Source: Echinostoma caproni (Eukaryota > Platyhelminthes > Trematoda > Plagiorchiida > Echinostomatidae). Taken from it: a stretch of DNA of 14,122 nucleotides. The notes under the pieces were generated by a model that worked only from the letters and a program-made list of their open reading frames with translations, did not search any database and was not told the origin of the DNA. Within the stretch, counting starts at the first letter, position 1. Each line of letters opens with the position of its first letter. Positions 1 to 9,676 of the stretch are shown here, piece after piece. The position numbers and the translations under genes were made by a program. The stretch lies in contig UZAN01050408.1 in NCBI GenBank assembly GCA_900618425.1, forward strand, positions 6,337 to 20,458. The letters are read 5' to 3'.

Positions 1-379
1 TATAGGACCTCGTGAACATGGATGGTAGTGGTGACGGCTGCATATGTTCACATGAATCGAGTCAATACATAGTGTTCTCCTTTACGTCATCTCAACCACT
101 TAGTTGTCCGAGTTGTATATTTTATGTATATATATCTTCCGGATCTGATCATCCTGCACAATATATCTATCCAACTACCCAGAAAAAGAAAACGATAAAT
201 GAAACTTTTTCTGCATTCCTGGAGACAACATTATCCGCCATCAATTGGTCCGAAATGAGGCTAGCGCGAAGTGTTCAGTAGTTTATTTTGTGCAGTTCCG
301 CACAAATGCGTTCTAATCGATGACGAAACCTTCGAACCATATCGATCGCTGGATTCTACAATTGGATAATTTAAATCGA

Positions 380-407
380 GTGTGTGTGTGTGAGAGAGAG
401 AGAGAGA
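380..407. repeat. Compound (GT)n(GA)n microsatellite
   Basis: About six GT units run directly into about eight GA units. This is a simple sequence repeat read directly from the sequence. Confidence 0.95.
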
Positions 408-919
408 CAGTGGAGTCAATAATCATGGCGAAACGGTTTGATGAGCTCACTTGAGCTATAGCTTAGAATCAATAATCAGAATGAAAACACAAATTGCGAA
501 AGAAAGGTGAAGAGGCGTGGGTAGGAGTGAGGGGAAGGTGAATAGGAACCATCAGTATAATAAAAATACGAACTTTGAAACTGTGATGGCATCCAATGCG
601 ACTGGGTTTGCTCCTTTTGTTCGTTTGTTCTTCCGATGTTTTGCGCACATTGGTACATTCATATCGTATAATGTGAGCGTGTGAAAAATGGTACTCGACC
701 ATTGATTGGATTCACAGATGCACACTGTTCCTTGTTCCCTTCTGTATGTGTCGTCTCAAATAATTCATCTCATCGTAGGCATGTTGGACTTGATCTGAGG
801 CACCGATTCAGCACTTGAGTTTGATCGATCGCATCATTATTCTCTGTGTGTATACGCATGCGTGTTCCCGTGAGATCTTTGATCTTTCCGTGTGGGCTCG
901 GTGACGCTGTTGCTGATTC

Positions 920-946
920 GTGTGTGTGTGTGTGTGTATGTGTATG
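920..946. repeat. (GT)n microsatellite, interrupted
   Basis: An uninterrupted GT run of about nine units is followed by TATGTGTATG. It is responsible for the Thr-His-rich spurious open frames on the minus strand. Confidence 0.95.
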
Positions 947-1049
947 CACACGGCACGCATTATCGGTCTCAAAACGAGAACAAACAGTCGTGATGCTGCA
1001 AGGCGAGCGAAATAAAACGTCCCATTTGACACGACGTTGTTTCGTCTTT

Positions 1050-1071
1050 CCACCACCACCACCACCACCAC
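1050..1071. repeat. (CCA)n trinucleotide repeat
   Basis: About seven CCA units. They encode Pro runs in one plus-strand frame and Val or Gly runs on the minus strand, but no gene is supported around them. Confidence 0.93.
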
Positions 1072-1190
1072 GTATTTCTTCTCTCCGGTTACCTTTCGTA
1101 TGAGAGTTGATCTGTTTGTCGAACTGTGCACAATTGCCAAGGCCGCTCATCGATGTTAGGCTGTCGCATAGGGAACGGTCCGAGTTTGTT

Positions 1191-1258
1191 CTTGTATTGT
1201 ATTGTGTTGAACTGTGTTCTATTGTACTGTACTGTATTGTATTTTGTTGAGTTGTATT
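1191..1258. repeat. Degenerate pentanucleotide repeat (TATTG/TACTG)
   Basis: TATTG, TACTG and near variants (TGTTG, TGTTC, TTTTG) recur for roughly 65 bases. It looks like a short, imperfect pentamer array rather than a coding feature. Confidence 0.85.
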
Positions 1259-1659
1259 CTGCGAATTTCGCAAATAGCTCACATTTTAGTTAGAATGATT
1301 GCACACGACAACCGTCACATTTCACCAAGGGATTATGAAACTTGACTTGTTTGCTTGTTCTCCTCTCGTTGTTTGTGAGTGCAAGTGCAAGATAGACCAT
1401 GGGTGAATTTTGGTAAACGCTTACAAATGAGATGGCCTATGTCCGAATTCAGAGCGTCTGTAGAGAGCGAGTCGGAACGACAACGCTTTGGCTCAGCGTG
1501 CACCGGCTGATTACTGGCTGTGAGAATCCTGTTCGCCAGAAGAAATTGTCTGATGATCTGAAAATCTTGTTGACGAAAATTGAAGAAACACAGCAACCAG
1601 TAGTTAGACCGTGGTGTACGAGTTCAAGAACGGATTTAAGTCAACCGACATGCAAATAA

Positions 1660-2880
1660 TGTAGTTTAAAGACAAACAAAGAACGATTGGTATCCAAAAG
1701 CACCGATACTATTAATTTTGTGCCCCGGAAGTTTGAAAACTACGTCAAGAAAAAGGTTATATGAACGATCGGGTGAACCGCACTATCGTATCCGTGATCC
1801 TTAGATGGATATATTGTGTTGTGGAGAGTGGATGAACGAAGGAGGATCGCCAGGAATCGTCAGATCAACGGAGCCTCTGTTCCACGAGGCATTTAGGCTT
1901 ATCAAGCAGAACTAAAGCCATGTATGATGGTCAAGGCAACTCGAAACTAACAAGGTTGCAGCTGCAGCCTGTGGTTGACCGTAAAGACAACACTTGCACG
2001 ACCTGATCCCAGAGCTATCGGTCGGTGGATTGTTCTCAACGATCACGTGAACCCATTTGGATTACCACAAGGATGAAGAGACCTGTCACTCACCAAAGTG
2101 CCTGTTTGACTGCTCAGCATTATATTCCGGACTACTGGCTTCTATCCCGCCAGTACCCAAGAAGGGAACGTCAAAGGTTCGCCCGATTGCTTATACACAT
2201 CTTGGTTTGAAAGTCCTGGAAAGGGTTCCATTGCGGAGGATTTCCTCCCAGTCGGACGCATCTGATCCCACTCAGTTCGCCTCCTGTAGCTAAATGTAAA
2301 GGTCACACCGATTTGCTTCTATTCTCCTCTCAAGGAGTGCTTCAGAATGTTTTTCTCTCCCCCTTCCTGTTTTCTATTTATATTTCTTCCATGCCTGTTT
2401 GGGTTATTGCTTACTCATTAAATATTCAGATGATTTCGTATGGGACATAGATTTTCCGAATTCCTCCAAGTACTCCAAACTCACGTAGAATTGCTCACCG
2501 ATCGATCTTCATACCTCAGCCTTAATATACATTCCCTCAAATGTACAGATGTCTTATTTTCTTTACTGAATGGTGACAAACAGATTGATTCGCGTAATTA
2601 AATCTGGTCAGTGTGCCGTTATCAGCAGAGATTACGTTTCCAGAAAGTGCTCCGTTAAACACCTCGGAGTCACCATTTCCCGTGATCTTTCATGGTCTCC
2701 TCATGTCGCTGAGATACTACGCAAAGTAGGGAAACTCATTTTTTTTTCTCGTACATTATCCGTTTGAAAGTGCTATCAACCCCGACCGCATCAATAAGAC
2801 GAACTTTCTTCTTTCGCCCCTTCCCCTCTGAACACCGAGCTAAATTCTCCGAACTCAAACCTTGATGAATTTACTTAATC
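1660..2880 (+). mobile_element. Decayed non-LTR retrotransposon (LINE), reverse transcriptase part
   Basis: This is a broken ORF2-type polyprotein fragment on the plus strand. In order: a possible pre-RT linker with a KFENYVKKK stretch near 1730-1755; the fingers region in frame 2 with PVPKKG (from 2150), KVRPIA and LGLKVLERV, ending in DPTQFA near 2280; a palm motif in frame 3 with LSPFLFSIYI (about 2361-2390); the catalytic box YSDD at 2423-2434 in frame 2; and the thumb with VKHLGVTISRDLSWSPH (about 2660-2710). A tail with STPTASIRRTFF follows in frame 1 near 2776. Several stops and at least three frame changes mean it cannot make a working enzyme. The endonuclease domain is not recognisable. 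The LGVTIS-DLSW thumb is more like CR1/Jockey-type elements than RTE, but the clade is uncertain. If the gene starting upstream of 3491 spans this position, the remnant is intronic. The 5' limit is approximate. Confidence 0.82.
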
Positions 2881-3490
2881 GAATCATGTATACAGGGTTT
2901 CCATATGCTTTCATTCTCTAACTCCCCACTTCTATTGCAGTAGAGTGAATAGATAGCACCTGCATATTCATCTCACATGAGGAGAATCAACGAGGTTTCA
3001 TATAACCACCATTTAGTCCCCCCCCCCAGGGGTTCGCCGTGTTCCTCTCAAATAAAAACGACTTTTTTATCACTCCCGTGTTTTAGTCAACTATGTTTGG
3101 ACTGATTGAATATTTCAACCTAACGTCATCCTCAATATTAGTCAGTTATTTTGCTCACCGAGCTTTAGATTCAGTCCTATCCGTAGGGAGTTCAGCGGGT
3201 GTAAGACGTTGACTATTTTGACTTTTTCTGAATGAGTTTTCACTCATCTATGAGGATATGGACCTAATGAAACTGCATATCGATCCATTTTCGGTCCCAG
3301 TACACATTACTCCAAAAGGTCTCAACCGGTGTTTCTGCTCCTCCCGGATCGAACTAGGAAACTTGTACAGACGGGGACGAGATGCACTTCTTTGTCCCAC
3401 TCAAGCAGAATGACATTGCGGGACAACAACAGATGATCTAACTAACTGCTTCCTCGGTTTCTTTTGTCCCTGTCAACAACCACTAACTAG
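2881..3490. other. Non-coding, probably intronic
   Basis: No gene or mobile element was recognised. A run of ten C at 3018-3027 followed by AGGGG could form a small hairpin. The end of the stretch has a pyrimidine-rich segment (TTTCTTTTGTCCCTGTC) and CACTAACTAG, which gives a branch-point-like CTAAC and the AG acceptor for the exon at 3491. The CTAAC lies very close to the AG, so another branch point may be used. Confidence 0.5.
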
Positions 3491-3668
3491 GTCATTTGAA
3501 AACCTCACCGCCTCAGCTCTCGGCTCTGGTTCCGGAGTGGGCAGTGGTAGTATTGGCGGTGGTCTTTCGGCCGCGGGTTCGAACCTATGGATGAAAGTGG
3601 GTTACTTTGGAGCACGGATGAAACAGAAACAACACAGTGGACATTTGTTTGGGAGTCGAAAGTCCAAG
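3491..3668 (+). CDS. Internal exon: Gly/Ser-rich then basic segment
   Basis: Predicted internal exon of the C1-domain gene. It is open for 59 full codons between a CTAACTAG acceptor and an AAG|GTGAGT donor. The first base completes a codon from an unseen upstream exon, and the exon ends between codons, matching the phase-0 start of the exon at 7999. The translation starts SFENLTASALGSGSG, continues as a Gly/Ser linker and ends with a basic stretch containing ARMKQKQH and FGSRKSK. Synonymous codons vary through the Gly/Ser part (GGT, GGA, GGC; TCC, AGT, TCG), which favours real coding sequence over a simple repeat. No domain is recognised; it is probably a disordered linker before the C1 domain. 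One caution: CAGTGGTAG (3542) and GGTTCGAACC (3576) resemble tRNA-type A and B boxes, so a SINE origin is possible. Membership in the same gene as the C1 exons rests on strand, order and phase. Confidence 0.6.

Positions 3669-3672
<4 letters not shown>

Positions 3673-3703
<31 letters not shown>
3673..3703. repeat. (GT)n microsatellite abutting a splice donor
   Basis: About fifteen GT units begin within the donor itself: the exon ends AAG and the intron reads GTGAGTGTGTGT. Another dinucleotide tract, CACACA, follows at about 3715. Confidence 0.95.
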
Positions 3704-3704
<1 letters not shown>

Positions 3705-4762
3705 TATCTATACTCACACAAAATCTGCTAAACACATTTTATATTCCAATTTCACTGAGTAAAATTCAATCAATTTGCATGCTGTTTTATGTTTCACATC
3801 CAACCCCTTATAAATGACGATCGATTTTCACATGAGCGGTGTGATAACTGTGTTACCAATCGTAACCTTAACGCAAATTGTACTGCGTAGCTTAATACGT
3901 CAAGTCTCACTACAAGTTTTCCCCAGTTTAAAATGCTCTTGCTTAACTGTGGAGTCCAACAAAGAAATTGCAAGTATTTGTGCCAGATAATTGAGGAACA
4001 GTCAAGTGTCCTTTAGCACCATTCGATTCCCGCAATCTAGACATCAGCAATTAACATTCGCGGTTTCGTTGTTATCCCTTGTGACATTCAGCCAGAAGAG
4101 GTTGGTTCAAGGTCATCAATAACATCGAGAGAGTTGCTTTCATTATTTGTGGGTGTTTGTGTGCATGGGTGTATTTTGGCTTCCGACACAGGCGCGCGCT
4201 CAGTGAAAAACACCAGACACATGGGCAACAGATGGCAACATGGTGGCCGTCTGGGGCGTTGTAGCCTGTTACGATTATCGTCCGGCTAACTTGCATCTGT
4301 CTGAATAGCTATAGACCGGGCGTGCAGTGTTTGCTGTATGGCGGCATAAAATAACTGAATGGAAAACTGCGCGGCAAGTCGGTCAGTTAGCCATTTGAAC
4401 CCCTGGGAAATCGGTTCCCGAATGACAGCCTGCAGCATGCTACAGAGCTATCGAATCCTAGTGTGGCACATCTGTTGCAAATATGCACGCGTAACCTCAC
4501 AGGTGGTTGCTGATATGTGGTGTTGGGTACACACATGCGGCCGATTCGGTGCCTCCCCCACCTCCCGTTTCCACTTTTTCCCTTTTAACAAGAGTAGATT
4601 AGTGAAAGATGTAAAGTGATCGAAATGATAAAGGTTCTTCTCGGTTTCAAATCGCAGGCTAACCCCCCCCTCCGACCTCCGCGTTGATTGATCCTCATTA
4701 CGTTTCTTTTGTACATGCCAACTGGGATAGTTTATAGATTGACCCGCCCACTTTGTTGATCC

Positions 4763-4784
4763 ACGCACACATACACACACACAC
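4763..4784. repeat. (CA)n microsatellite, interrupted
   Basis: CACACATACACACACACACAC with one T interruption. It produces the Val-Cys-rich spurious frame on the minus strand in this part of the intron. Confidence 0.92.
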
Positions 4785-6084
4785 GTAATACATGGGGCGA
4801 CATAATTCGACTCATACATGCACACACTCTATGTATATGAATTTTCGAACAGCCCACCGAGTGTCGAGTATCTGATGCAAATTCACTGCACCCGGAGAGC
4901 TGTCGAAAATCCATGCGTTCCGCGATTTTTGCCTCAATCAAGTGTTGCGCAGGTCGCTTATATGCATTCGCAATCTATGGAGAGCTCAGCACACGGGTGG
5001 TTGATGATGACGTTTCCTGAGCAGGTCCGGATATGATTTTCCAGTATGCATATATCAGTCATCATTCTCAAATTTGGTTGATACACTCAACGGAGCAGCT
5101 GGCAGCGAACGTGGTTTTACTCTAGTTTCTTCCACGTATGTTTGTGGTGAATTAGTGGTGGCGATTGAGCGGTCAGTGGATTGCACAATCGCTTGGAGTA
5201 GCCATTATCTTTATTGATTGATGATAATCGTAATTCTACTGATCCAACGCAATAAGAAAAGCTACCCTCTGGAATGACATGAAGCCTGACCATCCCTAAC
5301 ACAAAATAAAATCCAAATTTACATTTACTGCTAGCAAAAAGCTGTTCGTGGTTCTCTTTGGGATTGATATAAAGCAAAATCCAAATTACCTACGTATCTT
5401 ATTGGCAAATTGGACACTAGTGTCGATGTGGCCATTAATCAGTTCTGTGATTAATGAATCGGTTGATGATGCACGAATAAGTATCACCAAGCCAAGACTA
5501 ATCGTTCTGAAGTCTTGTTTTAAATTGCCGGGAAACACTACGGGGGAGTAATAGAATAGAATGGGGAAAACGCGTTGGTGAAAGAAAGCGGACAGAACTG
5601 AATGTGCGGTTCGGAATTACCCGGGTTTGTGTAATTGAAAAGCGAGGCCTCGCAGTTTTCTCATACAATTGTAAATGTGTGTGGACCATTGAAGATTACT
5701 TTCGATGGTGGTACTTGACTCAGGATGATCTGGACATAGGTTTACACTTAAGCGTAGCAGGATCAGTTGGAAATAAGGAGCGGGAAGGACGGTAGATACA
5801 CTTTACGCATTTAGATATGGTAAGACTGAGACCAGATTGATCAGAAAACTGTTAGATGTGGTATTAATTTTCAATGAAAGAATCTTATTCCGAAAGAGAT
5901 GAAGTTATTGGACACAGTGGTGTGGTCGCGTTGGCTCAAACAAATTGATTCAAAGGGGTCACACGGTACCCTGTTCGCCAAAAGTTCTGTTCAAATGCGG
6001 TGGAAATGTTTGTGATAACCGAGAAAGAGCACTGGACAACTGATTCGTCCTGTTTGGGACTCGTCAGCAGTGCGCACTTTTATG

Positions 6085-6162
6085 TGTCCCTGTCGGGACT
6101 CGAACCGCGAACATTCGGGTGGGAACTTCAAACCCTTACCCCTGAGCTACACGGTCGACGGT
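6085..6162 (-). mobile_element. tRNA-derived SINE head (family 1)
   Basis: Read on the minus strand, the segment carries a polymerase III A box (TGTAGCTCAGGGGTAAGG, about 6153-6136) and a B box (GGTTCGAGTCC, 6106-6096) about 30 bases apart, as in a tRNA gene. It is not a working tRNA: the T stem (CGCGG against CCCGA) keeps only two pairs. A non-tRNA body probably continues leftwards, to about 5930 or beyond. Its 3' end and any target-site duplication could not be placed. It differs from the SINE pair at 6930-7300. Confidence 0.75.
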
Positions 6163-6929
6163 CATCACCTTGTGCGAATGGTTTACACAAACAGTACCTG
6201 GTACCTGTGAACAATTGAACAGGTTAATCCAAACATTCACCATCTAAGTTGTCTGTCTAACTTCAGGATGTGTCAGTCTGTATCAATTCATGATACAACC
6301 TTTCTACAGGACAAAACAATCTCAGCAGACCGGTGAGAGTGTGTTCTACAACCGGCCCATGCAACAGGGAGTACTGTCATGGGGCATTTGTAGTACTGTC
6401 GAATGATATGACTTATTTTTTCTGCATCCATCTACTCTGTTTTGCGAGTAAGACGATAATTCAATTACCCGATAACTCCTTCACGTCGAGAATGTGGGCG
6501 TAGTAGAGGACGGGGAAAATCCTCTCTATCCGGTTATTTTCGCTCCGATCGCGTCCCTACTGACCCCGATCGAGTTGTTATTGGGAGATTTTGGTGACCA
6601 TTAGCGCTCCCTCTTCCACTGGCCTAGTTTTCAACCTAGCTTCTGTTGAGTGCGACATCATTCTTGACGAGTGAATGTTTTTCTTGGATAGAAAATTTAT
6701 TGAGACCAAATAATGGTTGTAGAGTCCATAAACTTAAGATTCTACATTATATATGTATATGAGGCTACTCGACCCAACGTGGTCAAACTAGATATCGTCG
6801 AGGTTAATCCATGCGTACGAGCACCCTTCACCGATAAGCAGTGGACAGTGAGAGTGCATCCAGAAAGTTGACAATCAATGATTTGCGGCTGGCACTAAGC
6901 AGAAACAATATTCAAACTTTTGTTTGTCC

Positions 6930-7024
6930 GATTGAACTTTTATGCTGGGGTTGTGAAAAGTTCAGCAGCCTTGGTGGGATTCGAACCCATGCATGGACGC
7001 CGCCTACGCTCTTGTGCAACATAT
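6930..7024 (-). mobile_element. tRNA-derived SINE (family 2), 5'-truncated copy
   Basis: On the minus strand the copy begins within the anticodon-side part of a tRNA-like head, continues through an intact B box (GGTTCGAATCC, 6988-6978) and a T stem TGGG/CCCA, then a body starting GGCTGCTGAACTTTTCACAA. The A box is missing. It aligns to the plus-strand copy at 7187 through the tRNA part and about 30 bases of body, showing that both belong to one repeat family. The left end is approximate. Confidence 0.78.
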
Positions 7025-7186
7025 GACTTCAATCTGCCAAACCAAAATTTGAATAATTAATCTAGTCTTAGAAGTGTATACAGTGGAATCCGGTAAATTC
7101 CAACTGACATGCTACTTGGTGGATACCATGTGCCTCTATGTGTCGGATGGGCGATTTGAATGTGAAAAAATCAATGCTATCCATGT

Positions 7187-7300
7187 GGCCTCGTAGCTGA
7201 CCTGGTAGAGTATGCGCTGTACAAAAGCGTAGGCGGCGTCCATGCATGGGCTCAAATCTAACCGAGGCTATCGAACCTTTCACAATGTCAACAGGAACAT
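7187..7300 (+). mobile_element. tRNA-derived SINE (family 2), copy with complete head
   Basis: The head has a 7-base acceptor-like stem (GGCCTCG at 7187-7193 with CGAGGCT at 7263-7269, one G-T pair). It also has an A box (TAGCTGACCTGGTAGAG, 7194-7210) and a decayed B box (GGCTCAAATCT, 7249-7259). The B box is degraded compared with its partner at 6978, and the head is 83 bases long, so it is not a functional tRNA. The body starts ATCGAACCTTTCACAA, matching the inverted copy. The right end is approximate. Confidence 0.78.
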
Positions 7301-7522
7301 TATTACAAAATATAATGGGACCTACGATCAACTATGTAGTGATACGCCAGTAATGGAGTAAAAGGGGCTGAGAGTAACGTAATGAATAACGAAGGGTGAA
7401 CCCAAGGCTTACAGAGTGCAGAGAACGGCGGTGAGTGATGCAGACTTTAATCTTCGGAGTTCTTGCGTAGAGTCACTCGGGATGACTAGGGAAGGTATGT
7501 TGGTGTAAGAAGGCAAGTGCGC

Positions 7523-7552
7523 TGTGTATGTGTGTGTGTGTGTGTGTGTGTA
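7523..7552. repeat. (GT)n microsatellite
   Basis: A GT run of about eleven units preceded by GTGTAT. It lies within the intron upstream of the C1 exon. Confidence 0.95.
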
Positions 7553-7995
7553 TGGACCTGAATTAACGCAATAATAGATACTGCGGTCGTGTTCGCTACA
7601 GTTCAGTCCGAAGAAAGCGTTTACCGATCTCATAGATGAAATGACATAAACTCAGGAATGTGAGGGCGATAGGAAAGGGTGCGGCGAATTAAACGTGAGA
7701 AAATACAAACGATTAGGATAGACCGAGTGGGTAAGTGTAAAGTCGGTAAAGTCGGAGACAATCAAACGAGCCAACAGTTGCATCAATAAAACTGTCATTT
7801 GATGGCCGGAGGGAATCATTCCTAGTGTTGTTGGTTCGTTACTGACTTTTTTGGACTCACCACCATGGTTACTCATACTAATTCCACTAATTAACAATTA
7901 TGCGTTATAATTTTTCGGCTCTTTCCTCTTTTCTCTGGTTCACACGTGACCTCCGCGGTATGACCCAAAACATACACACTTCAACTGTATGTGAT

Positions 7996-8007
7996 CAGCA
8001 CTCGCAG
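7996..8007 (+). promoter_or_regulatory. Tandem in-frame splice acceptors
   Basis: Two CAG acceptors, ending at 7998 and 8007, lie nine bases apart in the same frame. Use of the second would remove three residues (His-Ser-Gln) just before the C1 domain without shifting the frame. The upstream site is the first AG after the pyrimidine tract. Confidence 0.45.
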
Positions 8008-8110
8008 AAGAATCACAATTTGCATGAACGGGCATTTGAACGCGTGGCGGACTGTTGGGTTTGCGGCCGTTTGCTCTGGGGTTTGGCGCCACAAGGACTT
8101 GCGTGTAATA
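7999..8110 (+). CDS. Internal exon: N-terminal half of a C1 zinc-binding domain
   Basis: The exon is open in frame from a CAG acceptor to a near-perfect donor (AATA|GTAAGT). It encodes the first His (codon at 8014), twelve residues, then CWVC (from 8053), thirteen residues including LLWG and QG, and the third Cys (8104). This is the start of the C1 pattern found in PKC, DGK, Unc-13, chimaerin and several RhoGEFs; in such domains two zinc ions hold the fold. The exon ends one base into a codon, and the exon at 10578 supplies the other two bases (AAT, Asn), completing CNNC. The conserved WG and QG residues of the ligand-binding loops are present. The usual Pro before the first Cys is replaced: the residues there are RVADC. 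C1 assignment is strong; which protein it belongs to is discussed at 10578. Confidence 0.88.
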
Positions 8111-8239
8111 GTAAGTGATGTTCCCTGTGAAATCTCTCTTTCTGTTCGCTCACGCAAAGCATTCTAACGCGGGTCAGGGGAGAGAAAAACAAATGTGAAT
8201 TTCGTGTTGACATCAACAGGCATTGAACGCGTTAGTTTA

Positions 8240-8260
8240 CCCCCCCCCCCCNCCCCCCCC
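8240..8260. repeat. Poly-C tract containing an undetermined base
   Basis: Twenty C residues with an N at 8252. The true length is uncertain, because homopolymers of this size are often miscounted by sequencing. Confidence 0.9.
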
Positions 8261-9152
8261 GCGTCCACTCAAAAATGACTGAAACGGGCCGTTGTTTCTT
8301 GGTGGAACTATAAAGTTTGGGTCTAAATTATATTTTTTTTAGTTCCGTTTTTAACCCTTTATTTTTCCAGCTAATAACCTTGCATTTCTGTGCGCTGCTT
8401 TTTGTTCCATTATTCTGTTCTCCACGGCTTGACGCTGACGGGAGAGTAGGAGCTGTGAGTTAATCAATAAAAGTAGTATCAACGTTACGTGGGTAGATTA
8501 GATTTACCTTGATAGGAAATCGATTTCATCGATCATAAGCTGTCCTTGAGGACACCTGCATAGCAAGATTTCTCGCGGTCCCTGATCACATGATCACGCA
8601 TTAAGAAAGCTTCTGTTTGTCTATCCTCCAAACAAGGGCACGGATTTCCAATTTGAGTACCAAGAATAACACAAATTGCCCGATCTCCTGTCCTCCCTCC
8701 TTGAATGTTCGAATCTGTGTGAAGTGACTAACAAACGCAGCAACAACAATAAAAGAACACGGAGTAGGACTGAAAACAAGTGCTACCCTAGTGTCTTACT
8801 TTGCGCTCTTATCTCATCTCATGAAATCAAGCGGCCGTCAATAGACTGCGTTTTGGGTTCTCACACACACTCATGCGCAGGGGGTTGGAGGGGCATTGGT
8901 ATCAGTGGAACAATTTGTTCGTTGTTTCTTCGCCATCAGTCACAGGGTAATAATTTGAAACGAGAAAAAAAATCGATAAAAAGAATTTTCCGTTTCATTC
9001 AATCTAGGTTGTGGTTTTAGAGGTTTCATGCTATGAGTTGCTGGAATGATGGGACGTAGTAACGTATGCCATTATACGCTATATATATATGATATTAAGT
9101 AGTATGTGAATGACTGAACAAAATTTCCCTGGAGGCACACGGCTGGTTTCGT

Positions 9153-9181
9153 GGTTCTTGCCGCTCNGGTTCTTGCCGCTC
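9153..9181. repeat. 14-base tandem duplication around an N
   Basis: GGTTCTTGCCGCTC occurs at 9153-9166 and again at 9168-9181, separated only by an N at 9167. This may be a small real duplication or an overlap left by joining two assembly pieces. Confidence 0.85.
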
Positions 9182-9224
9182 ATCAGGCATCCATATCCGG
9201 TAATGTTTTGTCCGTTCATTCGTA

Positions 9225-9247
9225 TACTGGTACTGGTACTGGTACTG
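9225..9247. repeat. (TACTGG)n hexanucleotide repeat
   Basis: Nearly four copies of TACTGG in tandem. Confidence 0.95.
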
Positions 9248-9676
9248 TATTTTCGTCACAATAACCTTGTTTGGAACACCGGGTGACTTTTGGATAGACA
9301 GCTCTTTCAGAGTCAGTCCATTGAAGAATCAAGGCTTTGATTTGATGTTTTGTATATAAACCACCTTTTGCAAACGACACATTGCTATCAGTTCTTACCC
9401 TTAAACTGGTAATAAATTTGTCTATTCAAGTTCATTGATCGTCTACACTTGCGAACGTATCGTGCCATTTTTTTCAAGTATCCAATCTGAAGGTTTTTAT
9501 TGTTCGATGCATACTGAATGAGTGGGATCGAAAAATGATCTGGCCTGGTTTTTGGACATACCGGTTTCGGTTCGGATTCTACATATCTTGGAAAAAAACG
9601 AACACAATAACAATCGACCAAATGAGCGAATGGATTAAGGCGATCATTAGAACTGCAAACGTTTGTCACAATTTAC

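Larger units (their letters stand above)
1..1640. other. Non-coding stretch rich in simple repeats
   Basis: No exon or gene could be supported here. Open frames on both strands are short and are mostly created by CA/GT, CCA or TATTG repeats. The stretch at 1432-1659 on the plus strand stays open for 75 codons, but it lacks a convincing acceptor with a pyrimidine tract and has no recognised motif. The region could be an upstream intron or 5' flank of the plus-strand gene that becomes visible at 3491. Confidence 0.55.
3669..7998 (+). other. Intron of the C1-domain gene
   Basis: The intron is inferred between donor GTGAGT at 3669 and acceptor ATCAG ending at 7998. The pyrimidine-rich stretch TTTTTCGGCTCTTTCCTCTTTTCTCTGG lies at about 7911-7938, and no AG occurs between it and the acceptor. 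CTAATTAAC near 7887 could serve as branch point. Three SINE pieces and several microsatellites sit inside. The remaining sequence (3704-6080, 6163-6929, 7301-7998) shows no exon that could be supported on either strand; an unseen short phase-0 exon cannot be excluded. Confidence 0.5.

Noticed and set aside
770..1282. Minus-strand open frame of 170 codons
   Set aside because: It is produced by TATTG, CCA and CA repeats (Thr-Gln-Asn, Gly and Thr-His runs). It shows no motif and no splice borders.
1432..1659. Plus-strand open stretch of 75 codons as an upstream exon
   Set aside because: The acceptor side lacks a pyrimidine tract. The best donor (GTAGTT at 1600) leaves phase 0, whereas the exon at 3491 needs two bases carried over. 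It may just be sequence upstream of the LINE remnant.
4448..4825. Minus-strand open frame of 125 codons
   Set aside because: Part is coded by the CA microsatellite (Val-Cys runs). The rest has no motif and no clear splice sites.
6085..6162. A functional tRNA gene on the minus strand
   Set aside because: A and B boxes are present, but the T stem has only two pairs and a clean acceptor stem could not be drawn, so a SINE head fits better.
7187..7269. A functional tRNA gene on the plus strand
   Set aside because: The acceptor stem pairs well, but the B box is degraded, the T arm does not fold, the head is too long, and a second inverted copy shows it is a dispersed repeat.
8676..9020. Plus-strand open stretch of about 114 codons
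   Set aside because: Low-complexity Asn/Lys/Arg and Ser content, no motif, and no acceptor/donor pair that fits the phase between the two C1 exons, whose direct junction already completes the domain.
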